Origin: Aquimarina sp. ERC-38
GTDB taxonomy: Bacteria; Bacteroidota; Bacteroidia; Flavobacteriales; Flavobacteriaceae
Assembly (NCBI RefSeq): GCF_026222555.1
Contig: NZ_CP098511.1
Span: forward strand, 2,089,501 to 2,153,500
Reading direction: 5' to 3'
Length of the DNA: 64,000 nucleotides
Numbering within the stretch: position 1 is the first letter of the stretch; every line of letters begins with the position of its first letter. Below, piece after piece: positions 36,154 through 44,904 of the stretch. Position numbers and translations under genes: made by a program. The notes below the pieces were generated by a model. It was not told the origin of the DNA. It saw nothing but the letters and a program-made list of their open reading frames with translations, and did not search any database.

Positions 36154-39100
36154 TTAAACTTGAATGAGTTTCCAGATTCCAAATGATTTCAGGTAATAAA
36201 ATAGTATCAATATCATAAGCAGCAATAGTATAATTAGTAGGATACTTGATGTAGATAACATTGCAGTTGTTGCTTTAGTTGTAAACTCAATGGGATCGGT
36301 ATTACCAACTATATAGAATCCCGCCCAGTAGAAGGGGGAGGCGAATTGAGGTTTTGAACCATTTAGAAAAGTTAGTTTGGCTTTCTGCAAGGCTTGTGCT
36401 TTGTTCATTCCTTTCTTTAGGTTACGATAAAACAACTTCATCAGTTCCGGGGTAGTCTTATCTGATATTTCCCAACTGCTTAATAGTAAACTCTTAGTAC
36501 CTGCATATTGAAAGGCTTTTCCCAAGCTCATCACCCCTTCCCCTTTGTTAATTTTACCACTACCTGTATTACAAGCACTCAATACGGCTAATTCCGCTGG
36601 TATTTTTAGGGCAAAGAGTTCGTGCATGTATAACTGGTTGTCTTCAATACTGTCTTTAGTTTTGGTAAAAAGAAGTTTTGAGTTCTCTGGGTTTTGATGG
36701 TTTACCTCGCCATGTAGTGCTAAATGTAAGATTTTGTATTTGTCTACATTCTTTTTAAAGTTAGTCTCTGCCGCTTCATTCCCATAGAAATAGTCCCCAT
36801 CTACTATTGAAGATATAGCTTTGATCTCTTTACGGGTCCCCGGCAGGTCAACCTTTGCATCCCTAAGGGCAGTAAGGCTTATTTGTTGCTTACTTTTAGT
36901 TTGGATAGAATCCGAAAAAGAAAAAGCAAGGCAGTCTTTAACACGGTACTTCCCGGTTTGCTTTACTTTATTTTTAGTAATCACTTGTCCTTGATACCAA
37001 CTAGTAGCAGAATTAGCATAAGAGATTGCATACTTATGTGTAAGATAATTAAAATTCTTAGGGTTATTAGAATTAGTATTTTGGGTCAATAGTAAATCAA
37101 AATTTAGTTGCCACAACACCCCATCAGGGATAATGATTAGGTTTCGGGCTTTTATCTTATGTTCAAAAGGCATGATAAGTTGTTGGTACAATCTAGTTGC
37201 ATATTTTTTATATTTAGAATTGTTTTTAGAAACGACACTTTGGTTTAAGGCTATAATGTCTTTTTCCAAATCAGGTAGCTGATAAGCGTATTGATAGATG
37301 TTATTATTATCTACTAAAAAAGCATATGCCTTTTCCTGGTACATAAAAAACTGTAATACAGAAGTTTTATCATCTAACCTGGTTTGAAGTTGTGGTACGG
37401 ATACCACCGTTGAATTGTGTTTTAAGTTAAAATATTCAGGGAATTTTTCTTTGATAAGATTAGTTAACGAGTCCTGTGATCTTCTAAGGGAGAAAATCGC
37501 ACTGTTTACCTCTGGTATTTTATTATCATCTTTATCAGTGCTACTTTCTAAACTTACCAGTTCGGATTTATAGAAAGCAAGGTCGATTTTAGTTTCCTTT
37601 TCTTTTTGTTGTATTGAATCCGGTATTAACCCTAGGTTTTTCAACTCATTATCTGCCAAAGCTTCCCTAAGGAACATAGCTTTGCTTCTTTCCGTTAAGT
37701 AAAAGCAGTAGTTTGGGTTAGAGTGGTTTGTTAGTCCTTCTACCGAAAGGGCACCAGCATAAACTTCCTTGATTTGTTCTGCTTGTTCTAGTTTATCCTG
37801 GTAGGTAGTTGAGGTTTTATTCAATTCCTTTAAAATTTGGTCTGACCTAACAAAAGTATCCTGTGCAAGTTTAAGGTATTTGGTATTACAGTGGTCATTA
37901 AACATAACTGTATAGGTATCAGCAAGCCCTTGGTAAGAGGCAATAGCCGCGTGGGGATAAAAAGGGGCAACTTCCGCTTTATAAGTGCTTTTAGAAGGGT
38001 TTGCATTATTTTCAATAGCCTTCATATAATAATTTAAAGCTTTAGTATAATCTTTATTCTTATGATACATAGAAGCAATATTGTTGATAGCTTCTAATGT
38101 TTCCGGATGGGAAGGGCCGTAGTATCTATCAAGAGTTTCTAACTCTTTTTCGAAGTAAAATATTGCTTTATTATAATCCCCTAATCCTTTATGGATATGA
38201 CCATAATTCTTATAGCAATAGGCAAAATGTAAACTAGAAGAGTCAAACAACTTCTTTCTAATAGAAAAGGATAAATTAGTCAACTCTAAAGCTTTTTTAT
38301 AACTTTCAACCTGAATTAAAGTATAAGCTTTATTATTTATTAATCTTGCATATCTTAGGTTATTTGTACCCACTTTGTATTTAATGATACGAATTGCTTT
38401 ATTATAAAAATAAAATGCTTTTTTAAAATCTTTCTTTTGTTCATATATATTACCAAGATTATTTAAGATATAAGTAGATTTAATATAGAAATCTCCATAT
38501 TTTTGAACAATTATGTTTAGAGCCCGTTGATAATACAAAAGTGCTTTATCTAATTTATTTATTTCCTTATATGCTATTCCCAGACCAACAAAACAGTGTG
38601 CTATATTTGTATATTTAGATAAATTATTTTGTTGATATGTTTTTATACCTTTTTCATACATATTAATACTTAATTGGTGCTGCCCTGTTTCCCTATAAAT
38701 GTCAGCCATGTCAATATAGTTAAGAGCTTCATTTTTAAATTCTTTCTTTTTTATATTTTGCTCTAGTGATTTAAGTAAATAATCTTTTGCTTTACTATAA
38801 TTATTAGTCCTATTATAAACTCTAGATAAGTAGGTATATGCATTTGCAAGAGTGTGGTCATCTATTGTTTTACTATTTTCAGCTTTTTTTACAGCATCTT
38901 TTGCATAAGTTAACGCAAATTTAATATTATTAAGATTCAGGTGACAAGAAGAAATAGATTGTAAAATATAAGACTTATTAAATTCACATTGATAGATATC
39001 TACTAAATATAAAGCTTTTTTATAGTAAGATAGTGCTTCCTTTATATCAAGATTTGAGTCATAATACTCTCCTACATTACAAAATGCCTTAATTTCTTCA

Positions 39101-39432
39101 GAACTTTTTTTGAGAAATTTATTACACACTTTTAAGGCTTTTCTAGCAAATTTATATGAGTATTCATAATCAGCATTATTAAGATAAGTTTTAGAGATTT
39201 TATTATAACATCTTGCAACCCCCTCCCAATAGGTCACTGATTGGTATTCTTCTTGTGCTTTTTTATAAAAATCAATGGCTTCTATGTATTGATAGCTGTC
39301 GTCAAGTTCTTCTGCTTGTTTATAGAATTTATAGGCAGCGAGCGTATCAATAGCAGGTTTTTTATTTGCAGATAGGGTGGTGCAAATCATAAAAACCAAA
39401 CCTAAAAATAAAAATGCTTTCTTTTGCTTCAT
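36154..39432 (-). CDS. TPR-CHAT (caspase-like) protein, copy 2
   Basis: A 1092-residue tandem paralogue of copy 1 with the same layout: signal peptide (1-22), TPR array (about 35-560), CHAT domain with His907 and Cys954 in the same positions, C-terminal helix, and a tail two residues longer. Similarity is very high in the CHAT half and in residues 330-470, but clearly lower at about 180-330, where the TPR units differ in most helix-face positions. Both dyad residues are kept, so both copies should be active. The upstream gap of 122 bases is shared with the divergent sigma gene. A different ligand or partner for each TPR array is my inference. Confidence 0.85.
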   Translation of the reverse strand: MKQKKAFLFLGLVFMICTTLSANKKPAIDTLAAYKFYKQAEELDDSYQYIEAIDFYKKAQEEYQSVTYWEGVARCYNKISKTYLNNADYEYSYKFARKALKVCNKFLKKSSEEIKAFCNVGEYYDSNLDIKEALSYYKKALYLVDIYQCEFNKSYILQSISSCHLNLNNIKFALTYAKDAVKKAENSKTIDDHTLANAYTYLSRVYNRTNNYSKAKDYLLKSLEQNIKKKEFKNEALNYIDMADIYRETGQHQLSINMYEKGIKTYQQNNLSKYTNIAHCFVGLGIAYKEINKLDKALLYYQRALNIIVQKYGDFYIKSTYILNNLGNIYEQKKDFKKAFYFYNKAIRIIKYKVGTNNLRYARLINNKAYTLIQVESYKKALELTNLSFSIRKKLFDSSSLHFAYCYKNYGHIHKGLGDYNKAIFYFEKELETLDRYYGPSHPETLEAINNIASMYHKNKDYTKALNYYMKAIENNANPSKSTYKAEVAPFYPHAAIASYQGLADTYTVMFNDHCNTKYLKLAQDTFVRSDQILKELNKTSTTYQDKLEQAEQIKEVYAGALSVEGLTNHSNPNYCFYLTERSKAMFLREALADNELKNLGLIPDSIQQKEKETKIDLAFYKSELVSLESSTDKDDNKIPEVNSAIFSLRRSQDSLTNLIKEKFPEYFNLKHNSTVVSVPQLQTRLDDKTSVLQFFMYQEKAYAFLVDNNNIYQYAYQLPDLEKDIIALNQSVVSKNNSKYKKYATRLYQQLIMPFEHKIKARNLIIIPDGVLWQLNFDLLLTQNTNSNNPKNFNYLTHKYAISYANSATSWYQGQVITKNKVKQTGKYRVKDCLAFSFSDSIQTKSKQQISLTALRDAKVDLPGTRKEIKAISSIVDGDYFYGNEAAETNFKKNVDKYKILHLALHGEVNHQNPENSKLLFTKTKDSIEDNQLYMHELFALKIPAELAVLSACNTGSGKINKGEGVMSLGKAFQYAGTKSLLLSSWEISDKTTPELMKLFYRNLKKGMNKAQALQKAKLTFLNGSKPQFASPFYWAGFYIVGNTDPIEFTTKATTAMLSTSSILLIILLLLMILILFYYLKSFGIWKLIQV

Positions 39433-39460
39433 AGATTAATAATGCATTTCTTATTTAATT

Positions 39461-39487
39461 AGTAACAAAGAAAGTAAAATTGTTACT
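39461..39487 (-). promoter_or_regulatory. Conserved inverted repeat upstream of CHAT copy 2
   Basis: AGTAAC (39461-39466) with GTTACT (39482-39487), the same spacing and sequence as before copy 1. A related GTAACGTTTAC at 39524-39534 lies 21 bases before the sigma factor ATG, hinting at one regulator for both sides of this divergent region. Confidence 0.4.
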
Positions 39488-39554
39488 TTTATACCTGTTA
39501 AAATATAAAATTCGAATTGTAGTGTAACGTTTACTTGCTACAACACATTAATTC

Positions 39555-40139
39555 ATGAAGGGATATACCGAAGAAGAAATAATTATTGGTATTAAAAATG
39601 GGGATGATCGTATTCTACGAATGTTTTATGACCGTAATTACAAGACAATTCGGAAATTTATTAGTTATAATTCAGGTAAAGAAGAAGATGTAGAAGATAT
39701 TTTTCAAGATGCATTAGTATTAATTTTTCAAAAAATTACAAATGATAGTCTTGTTATCAATTGTTCAATACATACTTACTTCTATGCTATTTGTAAAAAT
39801 CTTTGGTGGAATAAATTAAGGAGGTTAAATAAAGTAATTTATGATGAACATAAAATTATAACTTCAGTCGATACGGAAGATGTGAGTAGCTCTTTTAATT
39901 ATGATGAAAAAATAAGAGAAGGTTTATACCGAAAACATTTTTTAAAATTAAATGAGGGTTGTAGAAAAATTCTTACTTTAATTTTTGAAGGGAAAAGTAC
40001 CAAAGAGATTGAGCGTATAAGTGGATATACTGAAGGAAATATAAGAAAGAAAAAATTTGATTGTAAAAAGAAACTTATAGAGGCTATTGAAAAAGATCCT
40101 TTATATAAAGAGTTTGCATATCCCCAAAATGAAACATAA
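39555..40139 (+). CDS. ECF-type sigma-70 family factor
   Basis: A 194-residue protein with the two ECF domains. Region 2 is at about 15-90 (ILRMFYDRNYKTIRKFISYN, then EEDVEDIFQDALVLIFQKI, with the DALVLIFQ-type helix). Region 4 is at about 120-180 (SCRKILTLIFEGKSTKEIER-type helix-turn-helix, ending GNIRKKKFDCKKKL). It would direct RNA polymerase to a small set of promoters. The gene is divergent from TPR-CHAT copy 2 and precedes the anti-sigma candidate with a 4-base gap. In Bacteroidota such sigma genes commonly neighbour CHAT-TPR genes; I recall this from genome surveys but cannot cite numbers. Confidence 0.88.
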   Translation: MKGYTEEEIIIGIKNGDDRILRMFYDRNYKTIRKFISYNSGKEEDVEDIFQDALVLIFQKITNDSLVINCSIHTYFYAICKNLWWNKLRRLNKVIYDEHKIITSVDTEDVSSSFNYDEKIREGLYRKHFLKLNEGCRKILTLIFEGKSTKEIERISGYTEGNIRKKKFDCKKKLIEAIEKDPLYKEFAYPQNET

Positions 40140-40143
40140 TTGT

Positions 40144-40878
40144 ATGGAACATATATCATCATTATATGAGCAAATAGAACGGTATCTATCCGGTGCAATG
40201 AATACTTCGGAAGAATTAGAATTTGAAAAGCAAATTCAAAATAATATGTTACTCCAGAAAGAAATTGAGAAGCATAGCCTATTACACAAGATACTCAAAG
40301 ATAAAAAGTCGCTTGACTTTAAAGAAAAATTAGTTAAAATTAATAAGGATTATAAAAAAGATATTAGCACTTCAAATAATAAATATTTTGTACTAAAGAT
40401 TGCTGCTTCCTTATTACTTATTGTTGGTTTAGGTATTATCTTTTGGCAATCTTCTTATAGTAAGGATAGTTATGATGATGTGTATCAATTATTTTATACA
40501 CCATATGCTAATGATTTTGTTACCCGAGGAGAAACAAATTCTGCTAATTATATTCTAGATCAATATCAGAACAAAAATTATCAAGATGTTTTGTCTGGAT
40601 TAAAAAAGGTTGTGGATACTGCAAAAAGTAAGAAGTGGAGGATTTATTTGGCTAATGCTTATTTAAATACAAACAATGTAGATAAAGCTATACTTCTATT
40701 AAATGATATATCTACTGAAGATGTACATTATGAAGTGTCAAAGTGGTACTTATCTTTAGCCTACATAAAAGAAAAAAATAAAGAAAAAGCTACTCAAGCC
40801 CTTACTGAAGTTATTGCGTATAACGGAATTTACAAGGAAAAAGCTGATGAAATTCTAAAAAGAGTTTCCTTATTATAA
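40144..40878 (+). CDS. Anti-sigma-like membrane protein with periplasmic TPR domain
   Basis: A 244-residue protein (start at MEHISSLYEQIERYLSG; ATGs at 40129 and 40087 are also in frame and would overlap the sigma gene). About 1-75 is a charged helical domain of the Bacteroidota anti-sigma type (IERYLSGAMNTSEELEFEKQ). Residues 82-101 form one transmembrane helix (LKIAASLLLIVGLGIIFW). Beyond it about 110-244 reads as TPR units (SKKWRIYLANAYLNTNNVDK, YLSLAYIKEKNKEKATQALT). I infer that the cytoplasmic part binds the neighbouring sigma and the periplasmic TPR part senses a signal, perhaps the CHAT proteins. Confidence 0.72.
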   Translation: MEHISSLYEQIERYLSGAMNTSEELEFEKQIQNNMLLQKEIEKHSLLHKILKDKKSLDFKEKLVKINKDYKKDISTSNNKYFVLKIAASLLLIVGLGIIFWQSSYSKDSYDDVYQLFYTPYANDFVTRGETNSANYILDQYQNKNYQDVLSGLKKVVDTAKSKKWRIYLANAYLNTNNVDKAILLLNDISTEDVHYEVSKWYLSLAYIKEKNKEKATQALTEVIAYNGIYKEKADEILKRVSLL

Positions 40879-40881
40879 GCG

Positions 40882-41652
40882 CTACATTTTTTTATAACAA
40901 ACCGGTAAAATCTCATTAGGATTTAAGCAGTAACGAGTGACTTCTTTGGGGGATAAATTGGAGGCGAGGTGTACTTCTTTTACTGTGAAACCAACAGCTC
41001 TTAATTTATCAAAATAATCTCTTCCGTAGATCCTGACATGGTCGTACTGGCCAAAAATCTTTGCTCTTTCTTTAGGGTCTATAATGGAGTCATCCTGGAA
41101 CGTAATTTCTAAACTTAAATCTTGCGGGATCTGAAGAATAGCCCATCCTCCTGGTTTTAAAACCCGGTACAACTCCTGCATTGCCTTCTGATCATCCGGA
41201 ATATGTTCTAATACGTGGTTACAAAAAATGATGTCATACGTATTGTCTGCAAAAGGTAAATTACAGATATCTGCCTTTACGTCTGCTAGGGGAGAGTTTA
41301 AATCTGTAGTGGTATAATCTAAATGGTTAAGTTTTTTAAAGCATTTATGGAATGCTTGTTCGGGGGCGAAGTGTAGTAATTTTGCCGGGGTGGTAAAGAA
41401 ATCTGTTTCTCTTTGTAAGTATAACCATAGTAACCTATGCCGTTCTAGGGATAAGGTAGAAGGGGACAACACATTCTCGCGTTGTTTTTCGTATCCGTAA
41501 GGCAAAAACTTTGAGAAACTTTTACCATCAATCGGATCGGTATAGGTTTTACCTCTTAAAAACCAGGCAAGAATAGGTCGAACTAAATAACTAATTCGAA
41601 TCAAAAAAGTACGCGGAACACTATTAAGAACAATTTTGAAGAGTTTCTTCAT
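40882..41652 (-). CDS. Class I SAM-dependent methyltransferase
   Basis: A 256-residue methyltransferase. The methyltransferase_11 blocks are KADICNLPFADNTYDIIFCN, HVLEHIPDDQKAMQEL and YRVLKPGGWAILQIP. The glycine-rich SAM loop is replaced by a degenerate LLHFAPEQAFHKCFKKL sequence, as in several flavobacterial relatives. Substrate unknown. N-terminal residues 1-40 (VLNSVPRTFLIRISYLVRPI) are basic and hydrophobic and may contact the membrane. The gene converges with the anti-sigma gene with a 3-base gap and follows map on the same strand after 75 bases. Confidence 0.85.
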   Translation of the reverse strand: MKKLFKIVLNSVPRTFLIRISYLVRPILAWFLRGKTYTDPIDGKSFSKFLPYGYEKQRENVLSPSTLSLERHRLLWLYLQRETDFFTTPAKLLHFAPEQAFHKCFKKLNHLDYTTTDLNSPLADVKADICNLPFADNTYDIIFCNHVLEHIPDDQKAMQELYRVLKPGGWAILQIPQDLSLEITFQDDSIIDPKERAKIFGQYDHVRIYGRDYFDKLRAVGFTVKEVHLASNLSPKEVTRYCLNPNEILPVCYKKM

Positions 41653-41727
41653 GAAAGGAGGTTGTTTACAAACCAGGTTTTGTTGAATTAAAAAATGGCT
41701 AAGTACTATTTAGAATAAACTCAGGCG

Positions 41728-42546
41728 TTAAATCACTAAAGCCTCTGTGCGGAACGCATCTTCTTCATCAGTTTCAATACCTAAAACTTCGTTTACATAT
41801 TTAAAAGTAGATAAGATTTCGGGTTTACCGTCGATAATGGCAACATCATGTTCAAAGTGAGCACTAGGCTTTCCGTCTGCGGTTAAGATCGTCCAGCCGT
41901 CACGTAATTGCTTGATACGCCGGGTTCCCATATTAATCATAGGTTCGATGGCAACGACCATACCTTCTACAAATTTTTTACCTCTTCCTCGTTTTCCGTA
42001 ATTCGGCATTTCGGGGTCTTCATGCATTTTTTGTCCCAAACCATGACCTACTAGTTCTCGTACAACTCCGTATCCATGGGCTTCGGTGTAATTCTGGATG
42101 GCAAAGCCTACGTCTCCCACTCGATTTCCTACTTTTAATTCTGCTATTCCTTTATATAAAGATGCTTTGGTAACCTCTAATAGTTTTTTAATATCATCGT
42201 CAATTTCGCCAACGGCAAAAGTATAAGCATGATCCCCGTAATACCCATTTTTATAAGCACCACAGTCGATAGAAATAATATCTCCTTCTTCAAGAGGAGT
42301 TAGGTTAGGGATCCCATGTACTACCTGTGCATTCGGACTCATACATAAACTATTAGGAAAATCATACAGACCTAAAAATGCGGGTTCTGCTCCATGGTCC
42401 CTCAGAAAAGTTTCAGCTAATTTATCTAGATGAAGGGTAGTGACCCCTGGTTTTACTTCGGCAGCTAACATGCCTAAAGTTTTAGATACCAGTAAGGCAC
42501 TATGCCTCATTAATTCAATTTCTTCCCGTGTTTTAGTAACAATCAT
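41728..42546 (-). CDS. map: Methionine aminopeptidase type I
   Basis: A 272-residue enzyme that removes N-terminal Met from nascent proteins. The metal ligands are in DIISIDCGAYKNGYYGDHAY (two Asp), GHGLGQKMHEDPEMPNYG (His), the VVAIEPMINMG block (Glu) and the C-terminal HFEHDVAI (Glu region). There is no N-terminal zinc-finger extension, so it is the short type Ia form. The C-terminal extension (about 250-272) is slightly longer than the E. coli enzyme. Essential in bacteria unless a second map exists. Confidence 0.95.
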   Translation of the reverse strand: MIVTKTREEIELMRHSALLVSKTLGMLAAEVKPGVTTLHLDKLAETFLRDHGAEPAFLGLYDFPNSLCMSPNAQVVHGIPNLTPLEEGDIISIDCGAYKNGYYGDHAYTFAVGEIDDDIKKLLEVTKASLYKGIAELKVGNRVGDVGFAIQNYTEAHGYGVVRELVGHGLGQKMHEDPEMPNYGKRGRGKKFVEGMVVAIEPMINMGTRRIKQLRDGWTILTADGKPSAHFEHDVAIIDGKPEILSTFKYVNEVLGIETDEEDAFRTEALVI

Positions 42547-42702
42547 ACAATCTGCTTAACGTTGTAAATTTACAAATAAATGATTAGCTAGATAAATATT
42601 CAAAAACCTGAATCTTTGCGTTAGAAAGCCTTGTTTTAATATTTGATTCTTATAAAAAGCACTTGTCACACTTTTACGATCAACATAGGTTCTCATAAAC
42701 CC

Positions 42703-43272
42703 CTAATCTTCATAAGAATGCTTATAAGGTTCACCGGAAAGGATCGCTAACATATCTTCTTCAAGACTTTTACGGGCGTATTCTACATAACGTCCAACTT
42801 CTTTACCATTTTTATAAAAGATAAACGTAGGAACTCTTTCTATTTGTAATCCTTTTTCCAAACCTTCCGGAGTATCTTTATTTCTGGTTACTGTAACCAG
42901 TTCAAGATTATCACTATCATAGTCAGTAGCATCCAGTATTTTATAAAAGGTAGGGGTTTCTCGTTGACTATCACTACACCAGGTTCCCATAAAAGCTTTA
43001 ATTTGCGTATTCTTTAATAAAGGGGTTAGTTGTGTTATTACATCTGACTTAGGTTTATAGTTTGTATAATTGGACGTAAACCAGTTGCTATACGGCGCAA
43101 CGGTAAAGGCTTCTCTGGTTTGTACTCCAATTAAGACATCAGCTTCTTTTTTGGCTAATTTCGAATCTGAAACTTCAGGTACGCTCTCAGGGGTAGTGGT
43201 AGAAACCTTGCCTGAAGTTCCGCAGGATATCCATAACATACCGGAAATAATAATTAGTATTATATTTTTCAT
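42703..43272 (-). CDS. Thioredoxin-like lipoprotein with single active-site Cys
   Basis: A 189-residue exported lipoprotein (MKNIILIIISGMLWISCGTS, lipobox Cys17). The thioredoxin fold follows at about 85-180, with KAFMGTWCSDSQRETPTF: the active site is WC99-SDS102, so the second Cys of CxxC is replaced by Ser. The conserved cis-Pro is in IERVPTFIFYKNG. A monothiol site fits a mixed-disulfide or binding role rather than classical disulfide exchange. Similar WCSDS proteins occur in flavobacteria as TlpA-like family members. No operon partner is apparent. Confidence 0.8.
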   Translation of the reverse strand: MKNIILIIISGMLWISCGTSGKVSTTTPESVPEVSDSKLAKKEADVLIGVQTREAFTVAPYSNWFTSNYTNYKPKSDVITQLTPLLKNTQIKAFMGTWCSDSQRETPTFYKILDATDYDSDNLELVTVTRNKDTPEGLEKGLQIERVPTFIFYKNGKEVGRYVEYARKSLEEDMLAILSGEPYKHSYED

Positions 43273-43335
43273 TGCATGTGTTTAAGTGTATAGAATTTTA
43301 GTCGAAATTTTTAAGGTTTTCTTACTATTAACGGA

Positions 43336-44853
43336 TCATACCAATAATGAATCCCGGGTCATTGCTTTAGGTTTTGTTACTCCGATTAATTCTAAAATGG
43401 TTGGGGCCATATCACCTAAAATTCCATCTTTAATCTTTAACTGATCGGAATTGATAAAAATACAAGGTACGGGGTTTGTAGTATGAGCGGTATTAGGGGA
43501 GCCATCCGGATTAATCATGGTCTCACAATTACCATGATCTGCAATAAGTAAGGTGTCATAACCATTTTCCAGTCCGGTTGTAACTACTTCTTTTACACAG
43601 GTATCTACGGTTTCACATGCCTTAATAGCTGCCTGCATGTCTCCGGTATGACCTACCATATCTCCATTTGCAAAATTCAGGCATACAAAATCCACTTCTC
43701 TCTTTTGCAATTCAGGTAGTAAGGCTTCGGTTAACTCATGAGCACTCATCTCTGGCTTTAAATCGTAGGTAGCTACTTTCGGAGAATTTTTTAAGATTCG
43801 AATTTCACCTTCAAAGGGTGTTTCCTGCCCCCCGGAAAAGAAGAAAGTAACATGCGGATATTTCTCGGTTTCAGCAATCCGAATTTGTTTTTTTCCGGCT
43901 TTGGCCAGAACCTCGCCTATGGTTTCTGTTAAGTTATCTTTATCGTATACTACCTTTATATTTTTAAAATTATCATCATAATTAGTCATAGTGACATAAT
44001 ACAAATCCAGCTTACGGGTATTGTACTCAGGGAAATCCATCTGTGAAAGCATTTCTGTTAACTCACGACCCCGATCTGTTCTAAAGTTGAAAAACAATAC
44101 AACATCCCCTTCTTTAATGGTAGCAACATCAATACCATCTTTTTGTATTGCCACCGGTTTGATAAATTCATCGGTAATATCTTCATCATAGCTTTTTTGT
44201 ATACTATCCTGAGCGCTTATACTTTTCTCTCCATTACCGTTTACTAATAAGTGATAGGCTTGTTGTACCCGTTCCCAGCGTTGATCCCTATCCATCGCAT
44301 AATACCTGCCGATTACGGAAGCAACCTGTCCGGTAGTTTTTTTCATGTGAGATTCTATTTCTTCAATAAAAGCTTTTCCGGATTTTGGGTCCACATCCCT
44401 ACCATCAGTAATAGCATGTAGGTACACATTATTTAAACTATTAGCATGTGCTGCATCGAGCAATCCTTTTAAGTGGTTGATATGCGAGTGTACACCACCA
44501 TCACTAACCAGTCCAATAAGATGAATACTCTTTCCATTTTCTTTAGCATATGAGAAGGAATCCTTAATTACTTCTTCATCTTTAAGCGTATTGTTTTGTA
44601 TGGCAAGATTTATTTTTGTCAAATCCTGATAAACAATACGGCCGGCACCCAAGTTCATATGTCCAACTTCACTGTTTCCCATTTGCCCTTCGGGTAAACC
44701 CACGTGTAATCCGTCTGTCCGTAAGGTAGCATTTGAGTATTTGTGATATAAAGAATCAATAAAAGGAGTGTTGGCATTATCAATTGCAGATACTTTAGGA
44801 TCCGGCGATAAGCCCCAACCGTCTAGGATCATGAGAATGACTTTTCTATTCAT
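43336..44853 (-). CDS. gpmI: 2,3-bisphosphoglycerate-independent phosphoglycerate mutase
   Basis: A 505-residue Mn2+-dependent iPGM of the alkaline phosphatase superfamily. DGWGLSP (11-17) supplies a metal Asp, the catalytic Ser61 is in GQMGNSEVGHMNLGAGR, and HAITDGRDVDPKSGKAFIEE is the transferase-domain block. NFANGDMVGHTGD and LIADHGNCETM supply the second set of metal ligands. It interconverts 3- and 2-phosphoglycerate in glycolysis and gluconeogenesis. A TAnnTTTG box lies at 44904-44897. Confidence 0.95.
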   Translation of the reverse strand: MNRKVILMILDGWGLSPDPKVSAIDNANTPFIDSLYHKYSNATLRTDGLHVGLPEGQMGNSEVGHMNLGAGRIVYQDLTKINLAIQNNTLKDEEVIKDSFSYAKENGKSIHLIGLVSDGGVHSHINHLKGLLDAAHANSLNNVYLHAITDGRDVDPKSGKAFIEEIESHMKKTTGQVASVIGRYYAMDRDQRWERVQQAYHLLVNGNGEKSISAQDSIQKSYDEDITDEFIKPVAIQKDGIDVATIKEGDVVLFFNFRTDRGRELTEMLSQMDFPEYNTRKLDLYYVTMTNYDDNFKNIKVVYDKDNLTETIGEVLAKAGKKQIRIAETEKYPHVTFFFSGGQETPFEGEIRILKNSPKVATYDLKPEMSAHELTEALLPELQKREVDFVCLNFANGDMVGHTGDMQAAIKACETVDTCVKEVVTTGLENGYDTLLIADHGNCETMINPDGSPNTAHTTNPVPCIFINSDQLKIKDGILGDMAPTILELIGVTKPKAMTRDSLLV

Positions 44854-44896
44854 AGGTCTGACAAAGTTTATGTGGTTGTTTTTATTTGAACGATTT

Positions 44897-44904
44897 CAAA
44901 AATA
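44897..44904 (-). promoter_or_regulatory. -7 box (TATTTTTG) for gpmI
   Basis: TATTTTTG on the reverse strand matches TAnnTTTG, 44 bases upstream of the gpmI ATG. Confidence 0.4.

Larger units (their letters stand above)
36138..39492. repeat. Direct repeat unit 2 (TPR-CHAT gene with flanks)
   Basis: The second tandem unit. It begins with a relic of the apbE 3' end (same nine residues ending FPDSK and a stop, on the forward strand near 36160-36185), then the second TPR-CHAT gene and the same 60-base upstream segment. The relic shows that the duplication came from the copy beside apbE. Confidence 0.75.

Noticed and set aside
32805..39432. TPR-CHAT genes as part of a type III-E CRISPR (Craspase) or cytoplasmic antiphage system
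   Set aside because: There is no Cas7-11, CRISPR array or effector gene, and both proteins carry signal peptides and a membrane anchor, pointing to the envelope.
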